A stretch of 57,797 nt of DNA from Nostoc sp. GT001 (GCF_030382115.1 NZ_JAUDRJ010000003.1:149681-207477); one strand, 5' to 3'; positions 34,899 through 44,270 are shown, counted from the stretch's first letter. Numbers and translations are program-made. The notes: a model not told the origin generated them from the sequence alone.

Positions 34899-35370
34899 GC
34901 TAGTTTTGTGCAAAGCATACCGTGATAAAACTGAAAAGTGCGATCGCGTTCGTGTACTGTTCCGAATGAAAGGTATCGCCTAGACTGAAATTTATATTGA
35001 ATTAAGTAAAAATGCCTGATTACTTATGCAAAAGCAGCTTTTTCTTTCTCAAAAGCAGCTTTTAATCTCGCATTTTAGTGTTTTCCACAAACAAAAGTAG
35101 CTTTTTCTTCTTCAAAAGCAGCTTTTAATTTCGCATTTTAGTGTTTTACGCAAACAAAAGTAGCTTTTTCTTTCTCATTTTAGTGTTTTACGCAAGCAAA
35201 AGCAGCTTTTTCTTTCTTGAACCCCAGTTTGCTTACTCATTAGAGTAATTTACGCATTCATCTTGGTATATCTTGAGCCAAAAGCTGCGTAGGCGTAGCC
35301 CGCACTTCGACATGTTTCGACTCCGTTCACCAGCCGCTCAGTGACCATCGGAGACATCGCTACATAACCA
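34899..35370. other. Intergenic region dominated by a tandem array
   Basis: Downstream of the NLR; contains the 63-bp tandem repeat and, at about 35280-35360, fragments of GC-rich interspersed repeats (GCTGCGTAGGCGTAGCC, TTCGACATGTTTCGACTCCG). No gene seen. Confidence 0.6.
35030..35218. repeat. 63-bp tandem repeat array of AAAAGCAGCTTTT palindromes
   Basis: Unit starts fall at 35030, 35093 and 35156 (63 bp apart) and 35198 (shortened by 21 bp). Each full unit has two palindromes of form AAAAGYAGCTTTT, followed by CGCATTTTAGTGTTTTACGC. There are no unique spacers, so it is not CRISPR. Confidence 0.85.
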
Positions 35371-35760
35371 TTACTCAAATAAATCAAATCCCTTTTCGCT
35401 TCTCAACTTTCTGTCAAAAGTCACTGTTGAACTACAACCAGAATGTTGAGCAATTGCCCCAATTAAATAATCAGAAAAATCTGCACTTCCCTGCTTAAAT
35501 CTTTGTAATGCTTGATAAACTAAAGAACGATTTTCTAACTCAAATACCGAACATTGCAGCATTAATTCTATAGTGTTACTAATTTCTTCTCTGCTAAATT
35601 GATAAGGATTACCTCGTAAAACCCAAACCAATTCACAAATCACTATATTAGCAACAAAACATTGCTCTCCCCCTTCGATAATTTCAGCAGCTTGCTCCCA
35701 CTGCTTTTCATTATCTTTTGTCAAGTAGCGTACTAAAATATTTGTATCAAGTCCAATCAC
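35371..35760 (-). CDS. vapC: PIN-domain toxin, VapC family
   Basis: A 129-aa PIN ribonuclease with 'MIGLDTNILVRYLTKD' (Asp5), Glu in 'VICELVWVL', Asp in 'GSADFSDYLIG' and the terminal Asp in 'TVTFDRKLRS'. All acidic positions are present. It overlaps the AbrB-type antitoxin gene by 14 bp, the usual coupled layout. A second, unrelated-antitoxin PIN pair lies at 7.3-7.9 kb. Confidence 0.92.
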   Translation of the reverse strand: MIGLDTNILVRYLTKDNEKQWEQAAEIIEGGEQCFVANIVICELVWVLRGNPYQFSREEISNTIELMLQCSVFELENRSLVYQALQRFKQGSADFSDYLIGAIAQHSGCSSTVTFDRKLRSEKGFDLFE

Positions 35761-35992
35761 TTGAGCCTTCTTTAATTGCAGCTTCCATTTCTTCTAAAGT
35801 TGCGCTTTTCATTCCCGGGCGGTGTAAAATCCCTGATAAACTTTGGATAGAAATATTCAAGGGAATTAATTTAACTATTCCATTTTCATCAATGACAAAA
35901 TCAACTTTACTACCTGTATCAAGGTTAAGATAATCCCTAATTTCTTTAGGAATAGTTACTTGCCCTTTAGTAGTGATGGTCGCACTAGCCAT
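35747..35992 (-). CDS. vapB: AbrB/MazE-fold antitoxin
   Basis: An 81-aa antitoxin. The N-terminal swapped-hairpin DNA-binding domain has 'TITTKGQVTIPKEIRDYLNL', and the acidic C-terminal tail would bind the toxin. First gene of the pair with VapC. Preceded by an AT-rich spacer divergent from the Uma2 gene, in which its autorepressed promoter should lie. Confidence 0.92.
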   Translation of the reverse strand: MASATITTKGQVTIPKEIRDYLNLDTGSKVDFVIDENGIVKLIPLNISIQSLSGILHRPGMKSATLEEMEAAIKEGSSDWT

Positions 35993-36102
35993 TATCCAGG
36001 TTCCTTACATAAGTTCCTTACCTGATTATAAAGTCTACTACGCCTACTAACGCATCGCCACAAATAAATCGGCACAATAAAACACAATAAAACCTTTAAA
36101 AT

Positions 36103-36672
36103 ATGATAGCCTCGCCCCAACAAAACTACGTCACCGTTGAAGAATACCTCCAAATGGAGGAACAGAGCGATATCAAGCATGAATATATAGACGGCTATAT
36201 TTACGCAATGGCTGGAGCGCTAGATCCACACGTTACCATTGCTCTGAACCTGGCATCTCTCCTCCGTAATCATGTGCGAGGCTCTGATTGTCGTGTTTAC
36301 ATCGCTGACATGAAAGCCAGAATTGAATCTTTGAATCGCTTTTATTATCCCGATGTGATGGTTACTTGCGATCCACGCGATCGAGAAACGACAGGTTATA
36401 AAAGATTTCCCTGTTTAATTGTGGAAGTTTTATCTAATTCTACCGAAGCTTTTGATCGGGGGGATAAATTCGCTGATTATCAAACACTGGAAAGTCTGCA
36501 AGAGTATGTTTTAATTAATACAAAACGTCAGCGAGTTGAGTGTTTTCGACGCAATGAACAAGGGTTATGGGTTTTACAATCTTACACATCAGAGCATCAA
36601 TCATTTCGACTCAATAGCGTGGATTTTGAGGAAACAATGGCAACACTTTACGAAGATGTAGTTTTTGAATAA
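36103..36672 (+). CDS. Uma2 family (DUF820) endonuclease-like protein
   Basis: A 189-aa member of the PD-(D/E)XK-fold family greatly expanded in cyanobacteria. The start 'VTVEEYLQMEEQSDIKHEYIDG' is standard; nuclease-fold residues appear as Asp in 'FYYPDVMVTCD' and Glu in 'LIVEVLSNSTEAFDRGDK'. The biological substrate is unknown for the family. Members often lie in accessory regions near toxin-antitoxin genes, as here. Confidence 0.92.
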   Translation: MIASPQQNYVTVEEYLQMEEQSDIKHEYIDGYIYAMAGALDPHVTIALNLASLLRNHVRGSDCRVYIADMKARIESLNRFYYPDVMVTCDPRDRETTGYKRFPCLIVEVLSNSTEAFDRGDKFADYQTLESLQEYVLINTKRQRVECFRRNEQGLWVLQSYTSEHQSFRLNSVDFEETMATLYEDVVFE

Positions 36673-36791
36673 TCAATTATTATAGGGCATTCGACGCAAT
36701 ATTTAGTAAACTATATAACTGATAAGCCTTGAAGGCTTCCTAACTAGGCGGAAGCGTTGATGAAAACAGGCACAATTGATTAAAAAAAGTT

Positions 36792-38633
36792 ATGGCGCTC
36801 ATAGTTCAGAAATACGGTGGTACATCTGTCGGTTCAGTGGAACGCATTCAAGCTGTCGCACAGCGTGTTTATAAAACTGTCCAAGCTGGAAACTCTCTGG
36901 TAGTAGTGGTTTCGGCTATGGGCAAAACCACCGATGGACTCGTCAAACTAGCTAATGAAATTTCTCCAAATCCTAACCGCCGGGAAATGGATATGTTGCT
37001 TTCTACTGGCGAACAAGTAACCATTGCCTTACTCAGCATGGCTTTGCAGGAACTCGGACAACCCGCAATTTCCATGACTGGCGCTCAGGTAGGAATTGTT
37101 ACCGAAGCTGAACACAGCCGCGCTCGGATTTTGCATATTGAAACTACTCGCCTCAGTCGCCACATAAATGAAGGTAAAGTAGTTGTAGTAGCTGGCTTTC
37201 AAGGCACATCCAGCGTCGGAGAGATGGAAATTACGACTTTGGGGCGTGGTGGTTCCGACACTTCAGCAGTGGCGATCGCAGCCGCATTAAAAGCGAATTT
37301 TTGCGAAATTTATACAGATGTTCCAGGTATTCTCACTACAGATCCCCGCTTGGTTGCTGAAGCCCAGTTGATGGATGCCATCACCTGCGATGAAATGTTG
37401 GAATTAGCTAGCTTGGGCGCAAAAGTGCTGCATCCCCGTGCTGTGGAAATTGCCCGTAACTATGGTGTTCCCCTGGTAGTTAGGTCTAGCTGGACGGATC
37501 AACCAGGTACTTGGGTGACATCAGCCAAACCCCAAGGGCGATCGCTAATCAATCTAGAAATTGCCCGTCCAGTGGATGCTGTAGAATTTGACACTGACCA
37601 AGCAAAGGTCGCTTTGTTGCGCGTTCCCGACAAACCAGGTGTTGCAGCTAGGTTATTTGGCGAAATTTCTCGGCAAAAAGTAGACGTAGATTTAATTATT
37701 CAATCCGTTCATGAAGGTAACAGTAATGACATTGCTTTTACTGTCACCACACCAATATTAAAACGAGCAGAAGCAGTAGCAACAGCGATCGCCCCAGCAC
37801 TGAGAAGTCAATCTAACCCCAAGTTGGAAGAAGCCGAGGTAATGGTAGAACATAACATTGCCAAAGTTAGCATCGCAGGCGCAGGAATGATTGGCCGTCC
37901 TGGTGTCGCGGCAAAGATGTTTGCCACATTAGCTGAAGCTGGCGTGAATATCCAAATGATTTCCACCAGCGAAGTGAAAGTAAGTTGCGTAGTCAATGCC
38001 ACAGAATGCGATCGCGCCGTCTTAGCACTCCGTAACGCCTTTGAAATTGAGACAGGGGAGCAGGGAGCAGGGAGCAGGGGAGAATTCCTCACTCCTAACT
38101 CCTCACTCCTAACTCCTCACTCCCCACCTCCCGTTCGTGGTGTCGCTCTCGATATGAATCAAGCGCGTCTTGCTATTCGCCAATTGCCAGATCGTCCAGG
38201 GATGGCGGCAAAGTTGTTTGGATTATTAGCGCAACATAATATTAGTGTTGATATGATTATCCAATCTCAGCGTTGCCGGGTGATTGATGGTGTTCCCAGA
38301 CGAGATATTGCTTTTACAGTCTCACGGATCGATGGGGAAAATGCCAAAAAAATGCTTACTCAAGTAGCGGCAGAGTTAGGATGGGGTGAAGTTGTTTTAG
38401 ATAGTGCGATCGCTAAAGTAAGTATTGTTGGTGCAGGGATGGTAGGACAACCAGGTATTGCCGCTAAAATGTTTGAAGCTTTAGCCCAACAAGAAATCAA
38501 TATTCAAATGATTGCCACCTCAGAAATTAAAATTAGTTGTGTTGTGGCGCAAGAGCAAGGTGTTAAAGCTTTGCAAGCCATTCATGCAGCCTTTGAACTG
38601 GCTGGTAGCGAGAAATTTGTCGTACCAGCGTAA
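36792..38633 (+). CDS. lysC: Aspartate kinase with four ACT domains
   Basis: First enzyme of the Lys/Thr/Met pathway, phosphorylating aspartate. Catalytic domain 1-245 with 'VQKYGGTSVGS' at the start and 'TTLGRGGSDTSAVA'; then four ACT domains in two pairs, with 'PDKPGVAARLFG', 'GRPGVAAKMFA', 'PDRPGMAAKLFG' and 'GQPGIAAKMFEAL' marking them. Cyanobacterial aspartokinases have this doubled ACT pair for feedback control by Lys and Thr. At 613 aa it is slightly longer than expected because residues about 420-447, between the pairs, are encoded by an intergenic-type repeat. Upstream is a small AAGCCTT/AAGGCTT stem of unclear role. Confidence 0.96.
   Translation: MALIVQKYGGTSVGSVERIQAVAQRVYKTVQAGNSLVVVVSAMGKTTDGLVKLANEISPNPNRREMDMLLSTGEQVTIALLSMALQELGQPAISMTGAQVGIVTEAEHSRARILHIETTRLSRHINEGKVVVVAGFQGTSSVGEMEITTLGRGGSDTSAVAIAAALKANFCEIYTDVPGILTTDPRLVAEAQLMDAITCDEMLELASLGAKVLHPRAVEIARNYGVPLVVRSSWTDQPGTWVTSAKPQGRSLINLEIARPVDAVEFDTDQAKVALLRVPDKPGVAARLFGEISRQKVDVDLIIQSVHEGNSNDIAFTVTTPILKRAEAVATAIAPALRSQSNPKLEEAEVMVEHNIAKVSIAGAGMIGRPGVAAKMFATLAEAGVNIQMISTSEVKVSCVVNATECDRAVLALRNAFEIETGEQGAGSRGEFLTPNSSLLTPHSPPPVRGVALDMNQARLAIRQLPDRPGMAAKLFGLLAQHNISVDMIIQSQRCRVIDGVPRRDIAFTVSRIDGENAKKMLTQVAAELGWGEVVLDSAIAKVSIVGAGMVGQPGIAAKMFEALAQQEINIQMIATSEIKISCVVAQEQGVKALQAIHAAFELAGSEKFVVPA
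38050..38130. repeat. GGGGAGCAGG / CTCCTAACTC repeat inside aspartokinase
   Basis: Direct GGAGCAGG units (38055-38080) followed by CTCACTCCTAACTC units (38088-38125). Identical words build the intergenic repeats at 17503-17540 and 24571-24640. In frame it gives the linker 'EQGAGSRGEFLTPNSSLL' between ACT pairs. Confidence 0.85.
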
Positions 38634-39000
38634 AACCTGAATCCAATCCCCTCACCCTAAATCCCTCTCCCAAGCTTGCTACGGTGTACACACAAGTCCT
38701 AAAAACCTAGCTTGATAAGACTTTCCTCGTTCCCAGTCTCCGGCTGGGAATGCATTCATTGAGTCTCTGACTCAATATATGATTGGAGGCAGAGCCTCCA
38801 CGAGGAGCATTCCCATGTAGAACATGGGAACGAGGTAAACGAGATAAACGAGATAAACGAGATAAATATACACGCCGTAGCAGCTCGACGCATCGCTCTC
38901 ATTTGAAGTTGCTTAATAAATAAATATTTATATTTTAAAATCAGTAATAATAACACGTAAGCTATAATCGAACAATTTATTAGACTATAATTTTATATTG
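38634..39000. other. Intergenic region with MITE-like and tandem repeats
   Basis: Contains the CTCGTTCCCAG element (38726-38834) and a short tandem of about 10-bp AACGAGATAA units (about 38835-38868). The AT-rich tail before the kinase-like gene is its probable promoter region. Confidence 0.6.
38726..38834. repeat. CTCGTTCCCAG-type inverted-repeat element, copy 2
   Basis: CTCGTTCCCAGTCTCCGGC ... CATGGGAACGAG, with internal GGAGGCAGAGCCTCC palindrome. Homologous to 14463-14570. Confidence 0.75.
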
Positions 39001-41061
39001 ATGAATAGTCATTTACTAGATGGACATTATCAAATACTAAAAGTTCTCAATGATGGGGAAAAAGAGAAAACCTATCTAGTTGAAGATGTTAATCTTAATG
39101 GTGAAGAATTTATAGTAAAGCAATTATCTCTTCCGAATAGCAATCCTCAAGCTTTAACAATCCTACGTCGCTTGTTTGACAGTAAGGCAGCAACTTTAGA
39201 AAAACTCGGACAAGAACACGATAAAATTCAAAAGCTCATTGGTTCTTTTGAAGAAAATGAAGAATTTTATCTAGTCCAAGAATTCATACCTGGTAATCCT
39301 TTAACTGACGAAATTATCCAGGGACAACTTCTCAAGGAAGACCAAGTAATTAGTCTTTTGTCAGAGATATTAGAAACTTTGGTTATTGTACATAGCTATG
39401 GCATAATTCATCGGAATATTACACCAGCAAATATTATTCGCCGGGAATCAGATAAAAAGTTAGTTTTGATTAATTTGGGTACTTTTAATGAAGCGATCGC
39501 TAATACTGTTGAAAATTCCGAGTATATGCCGATAGAGCAAATTAACGGCAATCTCAAATACAACAGTGATATATATGCTTTAGGTCTTGTTGCGATCGCA
39601 GCACTGAAAGGTTTACCTGCAAAGGAAATATCTAATTTACAAAGTCAGAAAAATAAGCTGACAGGTGAAATAGTTTGGCGCGATAAAAATCTCAAAGTTA
39701 ACAGAAAATTAGCAAAAATTATTAATAAAATGGTGCGTTTTGACTACCGTAAGCGCTACCAGTATGCAACGGAAGTCTTAGACGACCTGAAAAAGTTAAT
39801 AAATGTTGATGACGATCGACAAAAACAGCATCAGAAAAAATTATTACTAGTTTTAGCAGGGATAGCTGGCTGTATTACCCTTAGTGTTGCAGCTTGGCAA
39901 TTTAGATTGCCAAAACTTGTAAGTAATGCTCAAAAGACATTATATCAAGAGGGTGTAAATAAATATGAGTTAGGAAACTATGAAGGAGCAGTTGAAGATT
40001 TCAATCAAGCTATTAAATTAGATCCGCAAAATGCTTTAGCCTATAATAGGCGGGGTGATGCTTATTATCGATTAGGAGACTACGAGCAAGCACAAGCAGA
40101 CTCTAGCCAAGCTATTGTGCTTAATCCTCAAGATGCTAATGCCTATTTTGACCGAGGATTTGCTTTTTCGGCGTTAGGCAAATACAAAGAAGCGATCGCA
40201 GATTATACTCAAGCAATTAAGTTAAATTCTAAAGATGCTTATGCTTACTATGGAAGAGGATTAGCTCGTGCTCAATCGAAGGATAATAAAGGTGCAATTG
40301 AAGATTTTAGCAAAGCGATCGCTCTTAAACCCCAGTATACTGAAGCCTACTTGCAACGAGGTATTCTTCGCCGTCGCGTCAAACAAAGACTTGAAGCAAT
40401 CCAAGATTTTGATAAAGTAATTAAGATTAATCCTAGTGATGCTAAAGCTTATTATCAAAGGGGTTTAACTCATTCTATTAATAAACAAAAATCTGAAGCA
40501 ATTAAAGATTACACAGATGCAATCAACATCAATCCAAAATATATAGAAGCTTATCTGAATCGTGGTGATATTTACAGCGATCTGGGAAATAAAGTAGAAG
40601 CGACTGAAGATTACAACACTATTTTACAGATCGATCCTAAATTCATTGCAGCTTATATTCACAGAGGGATTCACCGCTTTTCTTTTGGAGATTATAAAGG
40701 CGCGATTGAAGATTACACCGCAGCGCTAAAACTAGATACTAATAATGTAGCAGCTTATAACAACCGTGGTAACGCTTATCTGGAAATGGGAAATAAAAAA
40801 GCTGCAAATCAAGATTATTCACGAGCGATCGCAATTAATGCTAACAATGCCTTAGCCTATTATAACCGGGGCGTGATTCGCACCAAGCAGAAAAATAAAC
40901 TGGGTGCGATCGCAGACTTCAAAAAAGCTGCAAAACTCTTCCAACAGCAAGGGGAACAAGATAGTTATCAAGATGCACGGCGGGAAATTGCAATTCTGCA
41001 AAATAATTCAGCGCCAGCGCCAACTACGCGCCCTAAATCTGGGAAAATAGAAAAAAATTGA
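39001..41061 (+). CDS. Kinase-like protein lacking catalytic Asp residues, with membrane helix and TPRs
   Basis: A 686-aa protein from ATG 39001. Residues 1-275 form a Hanks-type kinase fold: the ATP Lys is in 'FIVKQLSLP', but the catalytic loop reads 'HRNITPANI' (HRN instead of HRD) and the metal motif reads 'LINLGTF' (NLG instead of DFG). A membrane helix follows ('LLLVLAGIAGCITLSVAAW', about 282-300), then about ten 34-residue TPRs to about 660, outside the membrane if usual topology holds. Cyanobacteria have many active kinase-TPR proteins; this one is most likely a pseudokinase scaffold. Single gene. Confidence 0.88.
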   Translation: MNSHLLDGHYQILKVLNDGEKEKTYLVEDVNLNGEEFIVKQLSLPNSNPQALTILRRLFDSKAATLEKLGQEHDKIQKLIGSFEENEEFYLVQEFIPGNPLTDEIIQGQLLKEDQVISLLSEILETLVIVHSYGIIHRNITPANIIRRESDKKLVLINLGTFNEAIANTVENSEYMPIEQINGNLKYNSDIYALGLVAIAALKGLPAKEISNLQSQKNKLTGEIVWRDKNLKVNRKLAKIINKMVRFDYRKRYQYATEVLDDLKKLINVDDDRQKQHQKKLLLVLAGIAGCITLSVAAWQFRLPKLVSNAQKTLYQEGVNKYELGNYEGAVEDFNQAIKLDPQNALAYNRRGDAYYRLGDYEQAQADSSQAIVLNPQDANAYFDRGFAFSALGKYKEAIADYTQAIKLNSKDAYAYYGRGLARAQSKDNKGAIEDFSKAIALKPQYTEAYLQRGILRRRVKQRLEAIQDFDKVIKINPSDAKAYYQRGLTHSINKQKSEAIKDYTDAININPKYIEAYLNRGDIYSDLGNKVEATEDYNTILQIDPKFIAAYIHRGIHRFSFGDYKGAIEDYTAALKLDTNNVAAYNNRGNAYLEMGNKKAANQDYSRAIAINANNALAYYNRGVIRTKQKNKLGAIADFKKAAKLFQQQGEQDSYQDARREIAILQNNSAPAPTTRPKSGKIEKN

Positions 41062-41103
41062 GTTACCACTCAATATAGTGTTGACTATCAACAGTCAAAA
41101 CTC

Positions 41104-41261
41104 TTAGAGGATGTCTGAAAACTTTCTGGTGTTGTATTCGAGACTTGTAGATCCCCCTAAATCCCCCTTAAAAAGGGGGACTTTGATTCTATTTCCCCCC
41201 TTTTTAAGGGGGGCTAGGGGGGATCAAGCGAAATATTGAATACTTCTCAGATATCCTCTTA
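41104..41261. repeat. Intact MITE, TTAGAGGATGTCTGA ends
   Basis: 158 bp: left TTAGAGGATGTCTGAAAA, right TCAGATATCCTCTTA, inner GATCCCCCTAAATCCCCC and GGGGGGCTAGGGGGGATC. It shows what the MITE at 29681-31328 looked like before the IS4 insertion. Confidence 0.8.
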
Positions 41262-41340
41262 GAGAGTGATTGTGCTATTTAAATGTGTTTTATTTTACAA
41301 ATTTACGACTATTACTTTATCAAGCTAGTTTTGATGGTTT

Positions 41341-41393
41341 GTAGTAAGCACTTTAGTGCTTATAAAACAAGGACTAAAGTCCTGATTAATTTC
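41341..41393. repeat. GTAGTAAGCACTTTAGTGC repeat, copy 2 (inverted)
   Basis: Reverse-orientation copy of 25707-25756 with one arm decayed. Confidence 0.75.
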
Positions 41394-41436
41394 CATGAGT
41401 CACAGCATCTTATTACGACTCAACTAGGATTGCTAT

Positions 41437-42417
41437 ATGCTAATTCTCCTGACTTTTTATCCAGATAACCTGGAAATATTTACTCATAGAGATGTCGATA
41501 CGGTACTGAAAAGAATTGATGGTTCTCACAATATTTGGTTGCGTTGTGTTCACTTCCGCGATCGCACTGGAACAGCTAGAATTATCAAGCACTTTGGACT
41601 CAATCCATCTCGTGTCAACATGATTTTCAACCATTCCCCTGTAGGAATTGATGAAGACGTAGAAGATTGTTTATTTGATAGCTATGAAATTCTAAGTTCT
41701 CAAATAAAAAATAATGAGTTTGAGGTTGTGCGTGGTAACATTGTAGTTGGAAATAATTTTATCATAACTTTTGAAATCACAGAACTAAAAATTTTAACTA
41801 TTTTAGCTAATAATCTCCAAAAACGAACTCTAGATATTCAACAATTGGGAATCGACTATCTTTTTTATCTCATATTTAAAGATATTTTGAATAATTACGA
41901 AACTGTATTTACCTATATTTCTAGAAAACTTGATGATTTAGAAGATGAAGTTTTAGACAATTCTGGTGATGAATCAACGTACCAAAAAATTGCCACAATG
42001 AGGCAATCTACTCGTTCTGGACGCCGGAATTTTCAAAGTATCAAGTTACTTATGGCTATTATGGATAATGAAGATTTCCAATGGATCGGCCAGCCAGTAA
42101 AAGAGTTATTCAATCAAGAATTGGTTCATCACGTTGATAAACTATGGCAAGAATATCAAGCTCTAAGAGCCTGGATGTCAGAATTAATGGAAATTCAACG
42201 CGATAATATTGCTAGCAAAACAGGCGAACGAATTAATCGCCTGACTATCCTTTCAAGTATATTTTTACCAATCACTTTTCTGTCTGGTTTCTATGGGATG
42301 AATTTCAAATATATGCCGGAATTAGAACAACCTTGGGCTTACCCTGTGGTGATCTGTATGATGGCATTAATTGTGATTGGCAGTATTGCCTATGCTAAAA
42401 AACAACGTTGGTTGTAG
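41437..42417 (+). CDS. corA: CorA-type magnesium/divalent cation channel
   Basis: A 326-aa CorA. An N-terminal soluble alpha/beta domain (1-255) is followed by two C-terminal membrane helices (about 264-284 and 300-320) with the GMN selectivity motif in 'LSGFYGMNFKYMPEL'. The pentameric channel imports Mg2+. The ATG at 41437 lacks a strong ribosome-binding site. Length is typical. No other transport gene nearby. Confidence 0.95.
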   Translation: MLILLTFYPDNLEIFTHRDVDTVLKRIDGSHNIWLRCVHFRDRTGTARIIKHFGLNPSRVNMIFNHSPVGIDEDVEDCLFDSYEILSSQIKNNEFEVVRGNIVVGNNFIITFEITELKILTILANNLQKRTLDIQQLGIDYLFYLIFKDILNNYETVFTYISRKLDDLEDEVLDNSGDESTYQKIATMRQSTRSGRRNFQSIKLLMAIMDNEDFQWIGQPVKELFNQELVHHVDKLWQEYQALRAWMSELMEIQRDNIASKTGERINRLTILSSIFLPITFLSGFYGMNFKYMPELEQPWAYPVVICMMALIVIGSIAYAKKQRWL

Positions 42418-42441
42418 TATCTATAAAGTTATGAATAAAAA

Positions 42442-42472
42442 GATCCCCGACTTCTTTAAGAAGTCGGGGATC
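42442..42472. repeat. GATCCCCGACTTC palindromic repeat, copy 3
   Basis: Identical to the copy at 7079-7109; downstream of corA, but no T-run follows, so probably not an intrinsic terminator. Confidence 0.8.
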
Positions 42473-42564
42473 TGAGTCTGTCAGTGTAAAGGAAATCAAA
42501 TAGGATTACTATTATATATATTTTCAGTAAGTAAACTCAATCAACCTTAAATCGGTAAACAAAC

Positions 42565-44067
42565 ATGAATCTAGCATTAATTATTCGTGCTGAAGAACAT
42601 AACAAAAAAACAGCAATTGTGACAACGGATGGAGCATTTACCTATCAGGATTTGCTACACACTTCCAGTCAAATAGCAACAAGTCTTCTTCAAAACACAG
42701 AAGATTTACAAGAGCAGCGAGTTGCCTTTCTCATTCCGCCTGGGTTTGAGTATGTAGCCACTCAATGGGGAATTTGGCGGGCTGGTGGCATAGCTGTACC
42801 TCTGTGTGTTTCCCATCCACGCCCAGAATTGGAGTATGTAATTACTAATTCTGGAGCATCGATTATTATTGCTCATCCCAATTTTGAGGATATACTGCGT
42901 AGTTTACCGCCGCAGGCATCGCTAGCCCAAGAAGACAATTTGAGATTTATCCTCACCTCAGAAACGCTTCCACATAATATTAGTCGCCTCCCAGAAATAG
43001 ATATCACTAGACGCGCCTTAATTCTCTACACTAGTGGTACAACAGGTAAACCAAAAGGTGTAGTTACAACCCATCAAAATATTCAAGCGCAAGTGACTAG
43101 CTTAAACACCGCTTGGGAATGGACATCGAATGATCGCATTTTACATATCCTGCCACTACATCATATTCATGGGATTATTAACGTACTAACTTGTGCTTTA
43201 TGGGTTGGGGCGGAGTGCCATATATTGAGCAAATTTGATGCAGAAACCGTTTGGAACCGAATTTGTGACGGTGACTTAACCTTATTTATGGCAGTACCAA
43301 CAATTTATGTGAAACTAATTGCGGCTTGGGAAACTGCCTCTAAGGAACGCCAAAAAATCATGTCAGAAGGCTGTGCTAAAATGCGCCTGATGGTTTCTGG
43401 TTCGGCAGCGTTACCAGTTCAAGTTTTAGAAAAGTGGCAAACCATCAGCGGCCATTTTCTGCTTGAGCGCTATGGTATGACTGAAATCGGCATGGCGTTA
43501 TCAAACCCTTTACATGGTGAGCGGTTGTCTGGATATGTTGGTAAACCTCTACCTCAAGTTGAAGTGAGATTAGTAGATGAGAACGGAGAGTTAGTTCCAG
43601 GCGAAACACCAGGAGAGATCCAAGTTAAAGGCCTCGGAGTGTTTCTCGAATATTGGCGAAACCCCGAAGCAACTGCCAAAGCCTTCCAAGATGGCTGGTT
43701 CCGTACTGGAGATACCGCCGTAATCGAGAATGGGAACTACCGAATTCTGGGACGGATGAGTGTGGATATCATCAAAACTGGAGGGTATAAAGTTTCCGCT
43801 TTAGAAATTGAAGAAGTGCTAAGAACCCATCCAGATATTCAGGAATGTGCAGTGGTTGGGGTTGCCGATTTAGAATGGGGTGAACGGGTTTGTGCTGCAT
43901 TAGTATTGCAAGGTTCACAACCTTTAACATTACAAGCTTTCAGGAGTTGGGCAAAAGAGCGATTGGCTGTTTATAAAGTGCCAACTCAAATTTTAATAGT
44001 TGAAGAATTACCGCGCAACGCGATGGGGAAAGTTACTAAGCCGACGGTGGTTGAGCTATTTTGCTGA
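42565..44067 (+). CDS. Acyl-CoA synthetase, malonyl-CoA synthetase (MatB/ACSF3)-like
   Basis: A 500-aa ANL-superfamily enzyme. The AMP-binding P-loop 'YTSGTTGKPKGVV' lies near residue 155, 'LPLHHIHGIINVL' near 200 matches the MatB/ACSF3 pattern, and the C-terminal part has 'RYGMTEIGMAL', 'GWFRTGDTAVIENG', 'IIKTGGYKVSALEIEEVL' and the catalytic Lys in 'RNAMGKVTK'. It would activate malonate or methylmalonate (or another short acid) to its CoA ester at the cost of ATP. Single gene. Confidence 0.9.
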   Translation: MNLALIIRAEEHNKKTAIVTTDGAFTYQDLLHTSSQIATSLLQNTEDLQEQRVAFLIPPGFEYVATQWGIWRAGGIAVPLCVSHPRPELEYVITNSGASIIIAHPNFEDILRSLPPQASLAQEDNLRFILTSETLPHNISRLPEIDITRRALILYTSGTTGKPKGVVTTHQNIQAQVTSLNTAWEWTSNDRILHILPLHHIHGIINVLTCALWVGAECHILSKFDAETVWNRICDGDLTLFMAVPTIYVKLIAAWETASKERQKIMSEGCAKMRLMVSGSAALPVQVLEKWQTISGHFLLERYGMTEIGMALSNPLHGERLSGYVGKPLPQVEVRLVDENGELVPGETPGEIQVKGLGVFLEYWRNPEATAKAFQDGWFRTGDTAVIENGNYRILGRMSVDIIKTGGYKVSALEIEEVLRTHPDIQECAVVGVADLEWGERVCAALVLQGSQPLTLQAFRSWAKERLAVYKVPTQILIVEELPRNAMGKVTKPTVVELFC

Positions 44068-44270
44068 TAGCGATCATTAACGCCCAATTAGACATGGAGT
44101 TTTAAAGCTTGTAAGTCTTTAAAATTAAGTGAATACCCAGTAGCTAAGATTGTTCCGGAATGTAATATTGTCGGTAGGTATTTAGTATCCAAGCCATCAC
44201 ATTGAAGGCAAAGTAATGCTTTAAAGTTGATAATAGTGTCAGGAATTCATTCAATACGGTTTGTAGTTAG

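Larger units (their letters stand above)
41062..41436. other. Intergenic region with an intact MITE and a small hairpin
   Basis: Occupied by the element 41104-41261 and the hairpin 41341-41393. A 61-codon frame (41283-41468) is not supported. Confidence 0.6.

Noticed and set aside
35030..35218. Possible CRISPR array
   Set aside because: Units are contiguous with no unique spacers between them and no cas genes are near.
36700..36790. Lysine riboswitch upstream of aspartokinase
   Set aside because: Only a small AAGCCTT/AAGGCTT stem is visible in about 120 bases, far too little for a lysine riboswitch.
42442..42472. Intrinsic terminator of corA
   Set aside because: The hairpin belongs to a dispersed palindrome family and no T-run follows it, unlike the copy at 21034.
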